Origin: Phycisphaerae bacterium
GTDB taxonomy: Bacteria; Planctomycetota; Phycisphaerae; Phycisphaerales; Phycisphaeraceae
NCBI GenBank assembly: GCA_030426385.1
Contig: JAUHYI010000034.1
Coordinates: 1 to 44,920 of the forward strand
Direction of reading: 5' to 3'
DNA: 44,920 bases
Shown: positions 34,408 through 43,284 of the stretch, one piece after another
Numbering within the stretch: position 1 is the first letter of the stretch
Layout: every line of letters begins with the position of its first letter
The notes under the pieces: generated by a model
Seen by the model: only the letters and a program-made list of their open reading frames with translations
Databases searched by the model: none
Told to the model about the DNA's origin: nothing
Program-made: the position numbers and the translations under genes

Positions 34408-34788
34408 ATGAATATGGTCACTGAACGCCTGAGTCTGCCAGCCACCCGTCACTCTGTCACCCACAAATTCCAGATCATGGGCCACGAAGGTTACCTGACG
34501 ATCGGGCTATTTGACGACGATCGGCCGGGCGAAATTTTTATCAAAATGTCCAAAGAAGGCTCCACCCTCAGCGGACTGGTCCAGGGCTATTGCCGAGCGT
34601 TCAGCCTCGCATTGCAATACGGCCTGCCCTTGGACGAAGCTGTTCGTCGATTTAAAGGTATGCGGTTTGAACCTATGGGCCAGACCGGCAACGCAGACAT
34701 CCCGGAGACGACCAGCATCATCGACTACGTGGCCCGCTATCTGGAACTGCACTACGTCGAGAACCAGCCCGTGATCATTCGGCGGTAA
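34408..34788 (+). CDS. TSCPD-domain protein
   Basis: The protein has 126 residues. Start ATG 34408 or 34414; AAGAG is better spaced for the second. The sequence FQIMGHEGYLTIGLFDDDRPGEIFIKMSKEG, followed by LALQYGLPLDEAVRRFKGMRFEPMG, is the TSCPD domain found at the C-terminus of class II ribonucleotide reductases and also as separate proteins. This stand-alone form may assist a reductase encoded elsewhere; no nrd gene is present here. It probably acts in the cytoplasm. Confidence 0.85.
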   Translation: MNMVTERLSLPATRHSVTHKFQIMGHEGYLTIGLFDDDRPGEIFIKMSKEGSTLSGLVQGYCRAFSLALQYGLPLDEAVRRFKGMRFEPMGQTGNADIPETTSIIDYVARYLELHYVENQPVIIRR

Positions 34789-34811
34789 TCGCGTTCATTT
34801 TAGGCATCCGG

Positions 34812-35099
34812 CTATTTCCAGCCCCTCCCCCGTTTAGCGGGCGACGCGCCAGCGTCCCGTGTCGGATATCGTGGGTTGTCACGATACACCCAAAATGAAT
34901 CCGCAATAAACCGCACCGCGGGCACCAACACCTCATCCCGTCGCGTTGTGGCACCAGGATAATCACCATCAAAGCGCCACCACGTTTTGACGCCAAGCGT
35001 CAGAACGGTATACTGCGCGGTTCCCGTTGAGGTATCGGAGTCGCTGCATGGGTGGCTCTGGCATAGGTCAACGGAATGAAGTACCCCAAAATCCACCAT
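34812..35099 (-). CDS. Possible small hypothetical protein or gene remnant
   Basis: A 95-codon minus-strand frame from ATG 35099 has protein-like composition in its second half (QYTVLTLGVKTWWRFDGDYP, then VLVPAVRFIADSFWVY). The same frame continues upstream to 35492, but that part is antisense to tig. Its 3' end runs into a palindromic repeat (34832-34860), which encodes its last residues; this could mean truncation by the repeat. No family was recognised. The G-rich stretch before the ATG is a compositional tract, not a convincing ribosome-binding site. Confidence 0.25.
   Translation of the reverse strand: MVDFGVLHSVDLCQSHPCSDSDTSTGTAQYTVLTLGVKTWWRFDGDYPGATTRRDEVLVPAVRFIADSFWVYRDNPRYPTRDAGASPAKRGRGWK
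34832..34860. repeat. Short palindromic repeat, copy 2 (TTTAGCGGGCGACGCG type)
   Basis: GTTTAGCGGGCGACGCGCCA followed by GCGTCCCGTGT repeats the sequence at 16142-16174 with one inserted C and few changes. Both copies lie in intergenic DNA. Confidence 0.6.
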
Positions 35100-35244
35100 G
35101 CCCTCCCCCCCCCCACACCCCCACGTTTCCCCTACATGCTTGTACGACGATGCGTTTTTGTTGTAGCGCGTTTTTACCATCAGGCATGACCTTACGTCAT
35201 TTAAAACACTAACCGACTCACCGAATAAATTAGGAAGATTAACC

Positions 35245-36753
35245 ATGGCCGATTCTGCCACTGACACTGTGACTGAAACTGAATTACCCGCGTTGACCAT
35301 TACGGTCGCGGACTCTGGGCCAGCGCGTAAAACGCTGACCATTGAAATTCCAACCGAACGCATCGAAGCCAAAATCCAGAACGGATTTGATTCATTGCAA
35401 AACGATGCAGTGCTGCCAGGCTTCCGTAAGGGACGAGCACCAAAACGATTGCTGCACAAGCGATTTGGTACGTCGGTGCGTGACGATGCCAAGGGCCAAC
35501 TGATCAGCGAGTCCTACACCGAAGCGATCGAAAAAGAATCGCTGGAAGTACTCGGCGAGCCTGATGTGAAGGATGCGGAGAACATCGAATTGCCTGAGTC
35601 GGGGCCGTTGAAGTTTGAGGTTGAGGTCGAAGTTTCGCCGGACTTTGAAATGCCTTCACTGGAAGGAATCAAAGCAAACAAGCCAGTGGCCACGATTGAC
35701 GACGCTGCGGTGGATAAGGAATTGGATTCGTTGCGTGAGCGTTTCGGCAAGATGACCGAAGTGCCCGACGCGGAGATCAAAGAAGACGATTATGTGTTGA
35801 CCGACACGCATATCCTGGCTGGTGAAAACGCTGGCGATGATGCGGAAGTGCTGGGTCATCATCATGACGCGTACATGTTGATCGGCGGCGAGAGCCGAGA
35901 GTACAAGGGTCACGTGGCAGGCATTCTGGTCAACGACCTGGGCAAGCTGGCTGCGGGCAAGAAAATCGGCGAAGAACTGGTCATTTCGATGACCGGCCCA
36001 GAAAGCCATGAAAACGAAAAAATCAAAGGCGCCCCAATCACATTGAAAATTGCGATCAAGCAAGTGCAACGCGTGGAGCCTGCCGAAATGTCCGCCCTGC
36101 TCGAACAGTCTGGCGAAGAGTCCGAAGAAAAACTGCGTGAGCGGATCAAGGAATCATTGGAAAGCCGTAGCCAACGCGATCAGCAAACAGCCCTGCGTGA
36201 ACAGGTTGAAACCCATCTGCTCGACAGCGTTGAGATGGCATTGCCTGAGGGCATCAGTGGCCGTCAGACGGATCGATTGCTGCGTCGGCGAGCCATGGAG
36301 ATGAACTACCAGGGTGCCTCCGAGCAAGACGTCGAAGCACGACTGGCTGAAATGCGATCGGAAAGCGAAGAGCAGGCCGCCCGTGAATTGAAGCTGTTTT
36401 TCATTCTGGAAAAAGCCGCCAAGCAATTGGAAATCGAAGTGGCCGAAAACGAGTTGAACGGCCAAATCGCCATGATGGCCATGCAACAAGGCCGACGTCC
36501 CGAGAAACTGCGTCAGGAAATGTTGCGCAACGGCCAACTCGATTACCTGTACCTGCAGGTGCGTGAGCAGAAAACGCTGGACAAAATCCTGGAAAAAGCG
36601 GAAATCACCGAAACCGAAGTGAAAGCTGGCGATAACGCTGAAGCCAGCGACAGCAAGAAAAAAACGACCAAAAAGAAGACCACGAAAAAGTCCACCAAAG
36701 CGAAGGCCGAAGCCGAAGCCGAAGCCGAAGACAAAGGCAGTGATGACGCGTAA
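35245..36753 (+). CDS. tig: Trigger factor
   Basis: The protein has 502 residues; AGGAAG precedes ATG 35245. The N-terminal ribosome-binding domain (residues about 10-130) includes LPGFRKGRAPKRLLHKRFG, which resembles the ribosome-docking GFRxGxxP loop. The PPIase-like domain spans about 165-265 and the helical chaperone arms follow. Trigger factor catches nascent chains at the ribosome exit. A Lys/Thr- and Ala/Glu-rich tail (from about residue 470) extends beyond the usual end, rich in KKK and ending AEAEDKGSDDA. It is followed by a small membrane gene and clpX; clpP is not adjacent. Confidence 0.94.
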   Translation: MADSATDTVTETELPALTITVADSGPARKTLTIEIPTERIEAKIQNGFDSLQNDAVLPGFRKGRAPKRLLHKRFGTSVRDDAKGQLISESYTEAIEKESLEVLGEPDVKDAENIELPESGPLKFEVEVEVSPDFEMPSLEGIKANKPVATIDDAAVDKELDSLRERFGKMTEVPDAEIKEDDYVLTDTHILAGENAGDDAEVLGHHHDAYMLIGGESREYKGHVAGILVNDLGKLAAGKKIGEELVISMTGPESHENEKIKGAPITLKIAIKQVQRVEPAEMSALLEQSGEESEEKLRERIKESLESRSQRDQQTALREQVETHLLDSVEMALPEGISGRQTDRLLRRRAMEMNYQGASEQDVEARLAEMRSESEEQAARELKLFFILEKAAKQLEIEVAENELNGQIAMMAMQQGRRPEKLRQEMLRNGQLDYLYLQVREQKTLDKILEKAEITETEVKAGDNAEASDSKKKTTKKKTTKKSTKAKAEAEAEAEDKGSDDA

Positions 36754-36798
36754 TGCGTCAAGCACCTGCTGGCTGCCCTGCCCGCCTGCCCAAATGAA

Positions 36799-36828
36799 TT
36801 AGCCCCCGGCAAATCCGCCGGGGGCTAA
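36799..36828. repeat. Perfect 12-bp hairpin downstream of tig
   Basis: TTAGCCCCCGGC (36799-36810) and GCCGGGGGCTAA (36817-36828) pair perfectly around AAATCC. The outer bases match the core of the dispersed element. There is no T run, so it may act as a mRNA 3'-end stabiliser rather than a terminator. Confidence 0.75.
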
Positions 36829-36958
36829 TGTTGAGCCTATTGTGTAAGAGGCCATTGTCGGGATTGGCATTGTGTTGCGAAGGAGGCGATGCGAGGGGAA
36901 AATGTGTGTGGGGTGTGGTGTGTGGGGGGGGGGTATGTGGGGGGGGGAGTTGTTGCTT

Positions 36959-37378
36959 ATGGGGTTAGTCGCCCAACAATTAGCGCAGACATCATCCAAC
37001 GGCGCTTCAGGCACCGTGGTGGTTTGGGTGCTGGTGTTGCTGGTGGTGATCGTGGTCGCGTTCGGGTTACTGTTGCTGGCTCGCAAGATGTTGGCCAATG
37101 GTGGCGAGGATGACTCGAGCTCATCAATGTCGATGGCCTTTACCATGTCGGATCTGCGCCAATTGCACGCGGACGGCCAATTGACCGACGCGGAATTCGA
37201 GCGGGCCCGGGCATCGATGCTAGCCCGTCATCGAGCGGCCAATCCGGAGACAACACCGACCAGCGATACCCAGGCAGGTGAATTCGACGAATTCATTGAT
37301 CGCGATGACGATGGCACTGGCGATGGTGACGGTGACGGTGATGACAGCAACAATGCCAGCGATGATGACAGGCCATAG
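36959..37378 (+). CDS. Small membrane protein with SHOCT-like C-terminal motif
   Basis: The protein has 139 residues from ATG 36959, with GGGGGAG nine bases upstream. The longer frame from 36872 reads through a G-tract and is unlikely. One membrane segment (VVVWVLVLLVVIVVAFGLLLL) is followed by MSDLRQLHADGQLTDAEFERARASML, which has the short-helix SHOCT pattern (LxxLxxxGxItxxEFexxKxxLL). An Asp-rich tail of about 35 residues follows (DGTGDGDGDGDDSN). SHOCT motifs sit at the ends of many membrane proteins, probably for oligomerisation. It lies between tig and clpX, where clpP is more usual. Confidence 0.75.
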   Translation: MGLVAQQLAQTSSNGASGTVVVWVLVLLVVIVVAFGLLLLARKMLANGGEDDSSSSMSMAFTMSDLRQLHADGQLTDAEFERARASMLARHRAANPETTPTSDTQAGEFDEFIDRDDDGTGDGDGDGDDSNNASDDDRP

Positions 37379-37888
37379 GAATGGCGTTCAGGATGACGAC
37401 ACCATCCCGAGAATTGGGCGGGTGGCCACAGTCTGATTCGCCCGAATAAACGGGTTATACGGGCTGTTGTCGGTATGCCCGATATGGGGTTGAGCCAGAG
37501 GAATCAGGTCCCGTAACCTCGCGGCAAATTTTTTCGTAAAAAGAAAAACAATAACCTGCGGTTGGACGTTGAGATTGCTGGGCAATGGCTTTACACTTCA
37601 ATGTTGGCCTATTAATGCGGTTTTGGGGTGAAAATTCCAATAACAACACCGCGTTTCTCGCATTTTGTCGGGTAGAATGAGAGTAATCGGCCAGATCGAA
37701 AAAACGAATCGGTGGAACCGATCAATCAATGCCGCCATGAAGCTGGTGAACCAGTCAAGGCGGCCCATCGAATCGTCGATCATCGTTAGAGACGTTCACA
37801 CGTTGTGATTTGCTTTTGCGAGCAGTTAACGGCTTGTGGTTTTTAGAATTCGCATCAAAGTTCATCCATCCGGGTAGAGATTTTCATT
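37379..37888. other. 510-base gap upstream of clpX, no gene seen
   Basis: Small frames on the minus strand (37388-37585, 37455-37649) overlap each other and have no ribosome-binding site. No clpP, tRNA or strong hairpin was found. A TAGAAT box near 37846 may belong to a clpX promoter, but no matching -35 was seen. Confidence 0.45.
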
Positions 37889-39250
37889 ATGGCAAACGGA
37901 CGAACCGGAAAAGGTCGCACAGGTCCAGAAGGCATCGACGGATCAAGCGACGTCACAGGCAGTGGTGGTGACGGGCCCGGCGGCGGCGGTGGCGGCTTCA
38001 AAGGCCGACGCGTCACGACCTGCTCGTTTTGTGGCAAGACCAGCCGAGAAGTCGGCCCGATGGTTGAAGGCCCCAACGACGTATACATCTGCGCCAACTG
38101 CGTTGACCTGTGCCAGAATATTTTCAAACAAGAACGCCGACGCGTCACCAGCGGCCGGCCGTTGTTTGGCACGATCCCCACGCCACGCCAGATCAAGGAA
38201 TTCCTCGATCAATACGTGATCGGCCAGGACACTGCCAAGCGATCGCTGTCGGTATGCGTGCATACGCATTACAAACGACTGACCGCCACCGAAGACAAAG
38301 ATTCGCCGGTCGAAATTGATAAGTCCAACGTGTTGCTGATCGGCCCTACCGGTAGCGGCAAAACATTGCTGGCCCGAACGCTGGCCCGAACGCTCAATGT
38401 CCCGTTTGCCATCGGCGATGCCACGACATTGACCGAAGCTGGCTACGTTGGCGAAGATGTCGAAAACCTGCTGCTTAAATTGCTCCAGGCGGCGGACTAC
38501 GATCTGGAAGCCGCCCAGCGTGGCATCATCTACATCGACGAAATCGACAAGATCGGCAAGACTAGCCAGAACGTCAGCATCACCCGTGACGTGTCCGGCG
38601 AAGGCGTGCAACAGGCCCTGCTGAAAATGCTCGAAGGCACCGTGGCCAACGTTCCCCCACAAGGTGGACGCAAGCATCCCGAGCAGCAATACATCCAGCT
38701 CGACACCTCCAACATTCTGTTCGTCTGTGCGGGCACCTTCGTCGGACTCGACGACGTGGTGGCACGGCGAATTGGCCACAAGTCCATCGGTTTTGCCAGC
38801 GAAGATTCACATGATGATTTCCTGGAAGACAAGGGTTACCTGCTCAGTCGGGTGACGCCGGAAGATTTGTCGTCATATGGCATGATCCCGGAATTGATCG
38901 GCCGTCTGCCCATTATCACCTCGTTGGCCCCGCTGACCGAGGAAGCCATGGTGCAGATTCTGACCGAACCCAAGAACGCGATGATCCGCCAATATCAGCA
39001 TTTCTTCGGCATGGAAAATGCCGAATTGGAATTCACGCCCGGCGCTTTGGCGAAACTGGCTCGCAAAGCCATGTCACGTCAGACCGGTGCCCGTGCCCTG
39101 CGTAGCGTGATGGAAGAGTTGATGCTCAACCTGATGTACGACCTGCCCGACCAGGTGGGTGAGCACAACAAGTATGTCATCGACGCTGACGCGGTGGACA
39201 ATCCCACCGAACTGGCAAACCTACGCGTGGCCCAAAAAGAATCAGCCTAA
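37889..39250 (+). CDS. clpX: ATP-dependent Clp protease ATP-binding subunit ClpX
   Basis: The protein has 453 residues. A Gly-rich extension of about 40 residues precedes the zinc-binding domain (C45, C48, C68, C71). The AAA+ core has Walker [13 protein letters not shown], Walker [13 protein letters not shown], and sensor regions. [10 protein letters not shown] carries the IGF-type loop that docks onto ClpP, so it is likely part of a ClpXP protease. ClpX unfolds tagged proteins and feeds them to ClpP. It follows tig and the SHOCT gene; clpP must be elsewhere. Confidence 0.96.
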   Translation: MANGRTGKGRTGPEGIDGSSDVTGSGGDGPGGGGGGFKGRRVTTCSFCGKTSREVGPMVEGPNDVYICANCVDLCQNIFKQERRRVTSGRPLFGTIPTPRQIKEFLDQYVIGQDTAKRSLSVCVHTHYKRLTATEDKDSPVEIDKSNVLLIGPTGSGKTLLARTLARTLNVPFAIGDATTLTEAGYVGEDVENLLLKLLQAADYDLEAAQRGIIYIDEIDKIGKTSQNVSITRDVSGEGVQQALLKMLEGTVANVPPQGGRKHPEQQYIQLDTSNILFVCAGTFVGLDDVVARRIGHKSIGFASEDSHDDFLEDKGYLLSRVTPEDLSSYGMIPELIGRLPIITSLAPLTEEAMVQILTEPKNAMIRQYQHFFGMENAELEFTPGALAKLARKAMSRQTGARALRSVMEELMLNLMYDLPDQVGEHNKYVIDADAVDNPTELANLRVAQKESA

Positions 39251-39570
39251 CCCCCCACGCCCCCTACGCCCCCCACTCGCCCCACCCCACAGTTCCCCCG
39301 CACGCTTCGACCTTGCTGCGTGCAGGGGAGGAAATGCCTGGGTGGCCCGAGGTGGCCTAGGTGGCCGAGGTGTGTGAGTGCATGCGAGACTTGTGTTTGG
39401 CCTGAATTCGCCGGGGGGATGGCGTACACTATTGGTGCATAAAATTACGATTCAGGCTGACTTCGAACCAGCAGGCCTCGTAATACGATCGTCAGTCAGG
39501 CTGGCAATGCCGTGTGACAAACTGTCACGCAGGACACCTGGGTTCGCGGGGTATATAGGATTGATCCAAC
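39251..39570 (+). other. 320-base gap between clpX and the S41 protease, C-rich start
   Basis: From the clpX stop, a C-rich, G-poor tract runs to about 39300 and may be a Rho-loading site. Around 39340-39372 there are short direct repeats of GGTGGCC. No gene was recognised. Confidence 0.45.
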
Positions 39571-41982
39571 ATGATGCACAGGCATGAAGTCAGGCGTGAA
39601 CAAGCCAACCTCCAATCACATCAGATGCAGGAGCATGGGCAAGGGCGCGGGGGGCGCGGGCCTGATCCGCTGACATCACTGCGAGCAGCCGTTGTTTTAG
39701 CGCTGTCGCTGTTGTTGTTCGCGATGCCAGCCACGGTGCAGGCCCAGATGGACGACGCCGATTCGTTTGATGCCGATGTCGTTCTGACCAAAAGCAAGAA
39801 CACCCAAGGCAAATCTGTCGCATCCGTCGAATTGCAACGACTGGCTGAAGACGGCCAATTCGATCAGGTCCTCAATACGTTGCGTGATTCGCAGGACCTC
39901 GGTGCGTTTGCTCCAGCGCCTGGCCTGATCGAAGAATTGCAACGACACCTGGCACACAAGGCCGACCGATTAGCCGAACAGGAAACCCAACTGCAAACCC
40001 ATCTGGATCGCATGAAGGCGTATGCAGAAGTCGATCATCTGGAAAGCGCCCTGCGTCACGCGATCGATGCCCATGGCCTTGCGAAAACACCAACGGATGT
40101 GTTGGATCGTGAACCAGTGCGTGCGATCGTTTCCAAAACGGAACAGGCCGCCAAAAAAGCCGCAGACGAAGGCCGATGGATCGATGCGATGGCGTACTAC
40201 CGCATGCTCGATCTGTTGTTCGAAGAGCATTCGCCCTATTCCGATCCATTAAAAGATTCAGAGCGACACGTGCGATTGCTGCGTCTGTATGCCCCCGGCC
40301 GTTTGGGGAAATTGCACGACGTGCGAGAGCTGCGTCGGATTGCCCAGCGTGAAGAAGCCAAAGCCAAGAACCTGCTCGATGAAGACGAACTCAAACGCCT
40401 GAACGAACTGGAAGATGGCGGCAATGAGCCCAAGCCGTTGGTGCTCGGCGAAGAAACATGGCAGGACAAGCTGGCCAATATCGACATGTCCATGTTGGTG
40501 CAGGCCATCAAATATGCTCGCGGCAAACATGTCGCCAGCGCGGGTTACAAGCCGTTGCTACTGGGTTCGGTTGATGCGTTACTGGTGATGAGCAATAACG
40601 CCGACCTGGCGGAAACATTTCCCGCATTCAACCAACCTGCCCGCGTGGCAGAATTTCGTGAAACGTTGCAAGCGATCAAGGATGATCTGAACAAGGCCAC
40701 GGAAAAAGTGGAATTGCTCGAAGCCATTCGCGTGATCACGCTGGTCGCGCAACTCAACAACAGCACCATGGAATTGCCCGAGCCGGTGCTCGTGTATGAA
40801 ATGACCGACGGCGCATTGGGAACACTCGACGATTTCACGGCAATGATCTGGCCCCACGATAAGGAAAGTTTTGCCCGCAACACGCAAGGCAAATTTTACG
40901 GCGTAGGCATTCAGATTTCCCGCCGCAAAGATCGCCTGATCGTCGTCAGTCCACTGGAAGACACCCCCGCCGCGCGTGCTGGCATCAAACCCCAGGACAT
41001 CATCGCGACAGTCGATGGCCGCCCTACCGATTCGTGGACGCTCGAACAGGCTGTCCGCGAAATCACCGGCCCCAAAGGCACCGTGGTGAATCTGGGCATC
41101 GAACGTGGTGGCGAAGCGGAACTGATCAACTATCCCATCGAACGCGACGAGATCGAAATCAAATCGATTTTCGGTTGGCGCCATCGCATCGGCGGCGGCT
41201 GGGATTACTACATCGATCCGGCCAACCAGATCGGCTACGTGCGCATGTCGCAATTCGTCCCGAACACCGCTGAAGCACTCGACCAGGCTGTCGAACAAAT
41301 GGAAAAAGATCAAGGCCTCAACGGGCTGATCCTTGACCTGCGTTTCAATCCAGGCGGATTGCTCAAATCGGCCATCGAAGTGGTCAACCGATTTATTTCA
41401 TCGGGACGCATCGTGTCGACCGTCGGGCCATCCGGACAACGCACCACCGCACGGGCTCGCGCCCTGCGAACGTATCGGCCGTTCCCGGTCGTCGTGTTGA
41501 TCAACCAGGGGTCGGCCAGTGCGTCGGAAATTGTCTCCGGTGCGTTACAGGATTACAGCCGAGCGGTCATCATCGGCACACGCAGTTTTGGCAAAGGATC
41601 CGTGCAGGATCTGATACCGATCAATGGGCAAGCCGCTTACCTCAAACTCACCACGCAGTACTACCAACTGCCCAACGGACGCATCATCCATCGCACACCC
41701 GACGCCATCCAATGGGGCATCGATCCCGATCTGGAAGTGCGCGTCACTGATCAACAGGTGGTGGACCTGATCAAGTTCCGCAATGAAGCTGACGTGCTGC
41801 GTGTCGAAGAAGATTTGAATCCTGATGAGCCTAAGATTGATGAAAAAGGCAGGCCGTTGGATGTGAGTACCATCTTGTCGGATTCGCTGGATCCACAATT
41901 GGAAGCGGCGCTGTTGGTGCTCAAAACCCAACTGACCGCCGACCGCTTGGCCAAGGCTCCCCAACCCGCTTTTTCCCAATAA
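39571..41982 (+). CDS. S41-family C-terminal processing protease (PDZ domain)
   Basis: The protein has 803 residues. TAGGA lies 10 bases before ATG 39571. A signal peptide or anchor is at residues about 37-58 (LRAAVVLALSLLLFAMPATVQAQ). The N-terminal 400 residues are helical and of unknown role. A PDZ domain follows (about 444-515, GVGIQISRRKDRLIVVSPLE). Next comes the S41 catalytic core with NQGSASASEIVSGAL (catalytic Ser near 649) and GTRSFGKGSVQD (catalytic Lys near 674). These proteases trim proteins in the periplasm. It is larger than usual because of the N-terminal region. It lies 77 bases before aroC. Confidence 0.9.
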   Translation: MMHRHEVRREQANLQSHQMQEHGQGRGGRGPDPLTSLRAAVVLALSLLLFAMPATVQAQMDDADSFDADVVLTKSKNTQGKSVASVELQRLAEDGQFDQVLNTLRDSQDLGAFAPAPGLIEELQRHLAHKADRLAEQETQLQTHLDRMKAYAEVDHLESALRHAIDAHGLAKTPTDVLDREPVRAIVSKTEQAAKKAADEGRWIDAMAYYRMLDLLFEEHSPYSDPLKDSERHVRLLRLYAPGRLGKLHDVRELRRIAQREEAKAKNLLDEDELKRLNELEDGGNEPKPLVLGEETWQDKLANIDMSMLVQAIKYARGKHVASAGYKPLLLGSVDALLVMSNNADLAETFPAFNQPARVAEFRETLQAIKDDLNKATEKVELLEAIRVITLVAQLNNSTMELPEPVLVYEMTDGALGTLDDFTAMIWPHDKESFARNTQGKFYGVGIQISRRKDRLIVVSPLEDTPAARAGIKPQDIIATVDGRPTDSWTLEQAVREITGPKGTVVNLGIERGGEAELINYPIERDEIEIKSIFGWRHRIGGGWDYYIDPANQIGYVRMSQFVPNTAEALDQAVEQMEKDQGLNGLILDLRFNPGGLLKSAIEVVNRFISSGRIVSTVGPSGQRTTARARALRTYRPFPVVVLINQGSASASEIVSGALQDYSRAVIIGTRSFGKGSVQDLIPINGQAAYLKLTTQYYQLPNGRIIHRTPDAIQWGIDPDLEVRVTDQQVVDLIKFRNEADVLRVEEDLNPDEPKIDEKGRPLDVSTILSDSLDPQLEAALLVLKTQLTADRLAKAPQPAFSQ

Positions 41983-42059
41983 ATTCGCTGTCTTTCTCGC
42001 CTTTTTCCTTCCCGCACATTTTCCTTCCTTCCCGTCCACCTCGTTCATACCTGATTCTC

Positions 42060-43175
42060 ATGCCTGGTAACACATTCGGCCAACTCTTCCGCGTAACGAC
42101 TGCTGGCGAAAGTCACGGGCCCGGCAATGTATGTATTGTCGATGGTGTACCGCCTGGTTTGGCGCTGTCGGTCGATGACCTCAAACCCGATCTGGCCCGG
42201 CGACGACCCGGCCAATCAAAAGTTACCACCCAACGCCAGGAAGCCGACGATCCGGAAATTCTGTCCGGCGTATTCGAAGGCAAAACCACTGGCACATCCA
42301 TTGCCATCCTGATCCGCAATCAGGATCAGCGATCACGCGACTATTCGGATATCAAAGACAAGTATCGCCCCGGCCACGCCGATTACACGTTCGATGCCAA
42401 GTATGGTTTCCGTGACTATCGCGGCGGCGGTCGATCCAGCGCCCGCGAAACTACCGTGCGCGTCGCCGCAGGTGCGATCGCTAAAAAATTATTACACGAG
42501 CGCCACGGCATCAACATCGTTGGCTACGTCAAACAGGTTGGCGAGTTGGTCGCTGACATCACGGCCCCCGAATTGGTCACGCTCGAACAGGTGGAATCCA
42601 ACATTGTGCGCTGCCCCGATCCGGCGATGGCTGAAAAAATGATCGCCTTGATCGAACAGATGCGCCGCGAAAGAGATTCGATCGGCGGAGCCGGTGAAAT
42701 TGTCGCGAGCCATGTCCCGCCTGGCTGGGGCGAACCCGTGTTCGATAAATTGAAAGCCGACCTGGGCAAGGCAATGTTCAGCCTGCCCGCAGTGATGGGT
42801 GTGGAATACGGTGCAGGCTTTGGTGTCGTCACCGCTCGCGGTTCGACCAACAACGACACATTCGTTCCCGCCTCCCAATCAGAAGTCAAAACAGGAAGCG
42901 CTAACATCGCCACCGACCCCAACCGCCACGGCGGAATGCTCGGCGGCATCAGTTCCGGCATGCCCATCATCATGCGTTGTGCGGTCAAGCCGACCAGTAG
43001 CATCCCCCAGGAAAAACCCACCGTCGATCGCGATGGCTATCCCACGACCATCGCCACAATGGGCCGACATGACCCGTGTTTGTTGCCCCGTTTTATCCCC
43101 ATGGCCGAAGCCATGATGGCCATCGTCCTCGCAGACCACATGCTGCGACACGAAGCGCAGTGCGGGACAAAGTAA
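42060..43175 (+). CDS. aroC: Chorismate synthase
   Basis: The protein has 371 residues, the expected length. Starts MPGNTFGQLFRVTTAGESHG, the family N-terminus with its conserved GESHG. Further motifs are DLARRRPGQSKVTTQRQE, FRDYRGGGRSSARET and GGMLGGISSGMPI. It makes chorismate from EPSP, needing reduced FMN, at the end of the shikimate pathway. It lies downstream of the S41 protease. The stop is followed by a C run. Confidence 0.96.
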   Translation: MPGNTFGQLFRVTTAGESHGPGNVCIVDGVPPGLALSVDDLKPDLARRRPGQSKVTTQRQEADDPEILSGVFEGKTTGTSIAILIRNQDQRSRDYSDIKDKYRPGHADYTFDAKYGFRDYRGGGRSSARETTVRVAAGAIAKKLLHERHGINIVGYVKQVGELVADITAPELVTLEQVESNIVRCPDPAMAEKMIALIEQMRRERDSIGGAGEIVASHVPPGWGEPVFDKLKADLGKAMFSLPAVMGVEYGAGFGVVTARGSTNNDTFVPASQSEVKTGSANIATDPNRHGGMLGGISSGMPIIMRCAVKPTSSIPQEKPTVDRDGYPTTIATMGRHDPCLLPRFIPMAEAMMAIVLADHMLRHEAQCGTK

Positions 43176-43284
43176 CCCCCCCATTTAAAACCAATCTTTT
43201 GGCATGGCCTAGTGAGTATTCGATCGCTTTTCATCCTGGCAATTTTTTGAAGTTGCCACGGGTATAAAAACAAAAACGAAAACC

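Noticed and set aside
35100..35492. Upstream extension of the minus-strand frame ending at 34812
   Set aside because: Antisense to the start of tig; composition is that of a shadow.
37943..38779. 278-codon minus-strand frame
   Set aside because: Antisense shadow of clpX.
39305..39345. Resemblance to a signal-recognition-particle RNA loop
   Set aside because: The conserved GGAAGGAAGCAGCC-type core is absent and no flanking helix forms.
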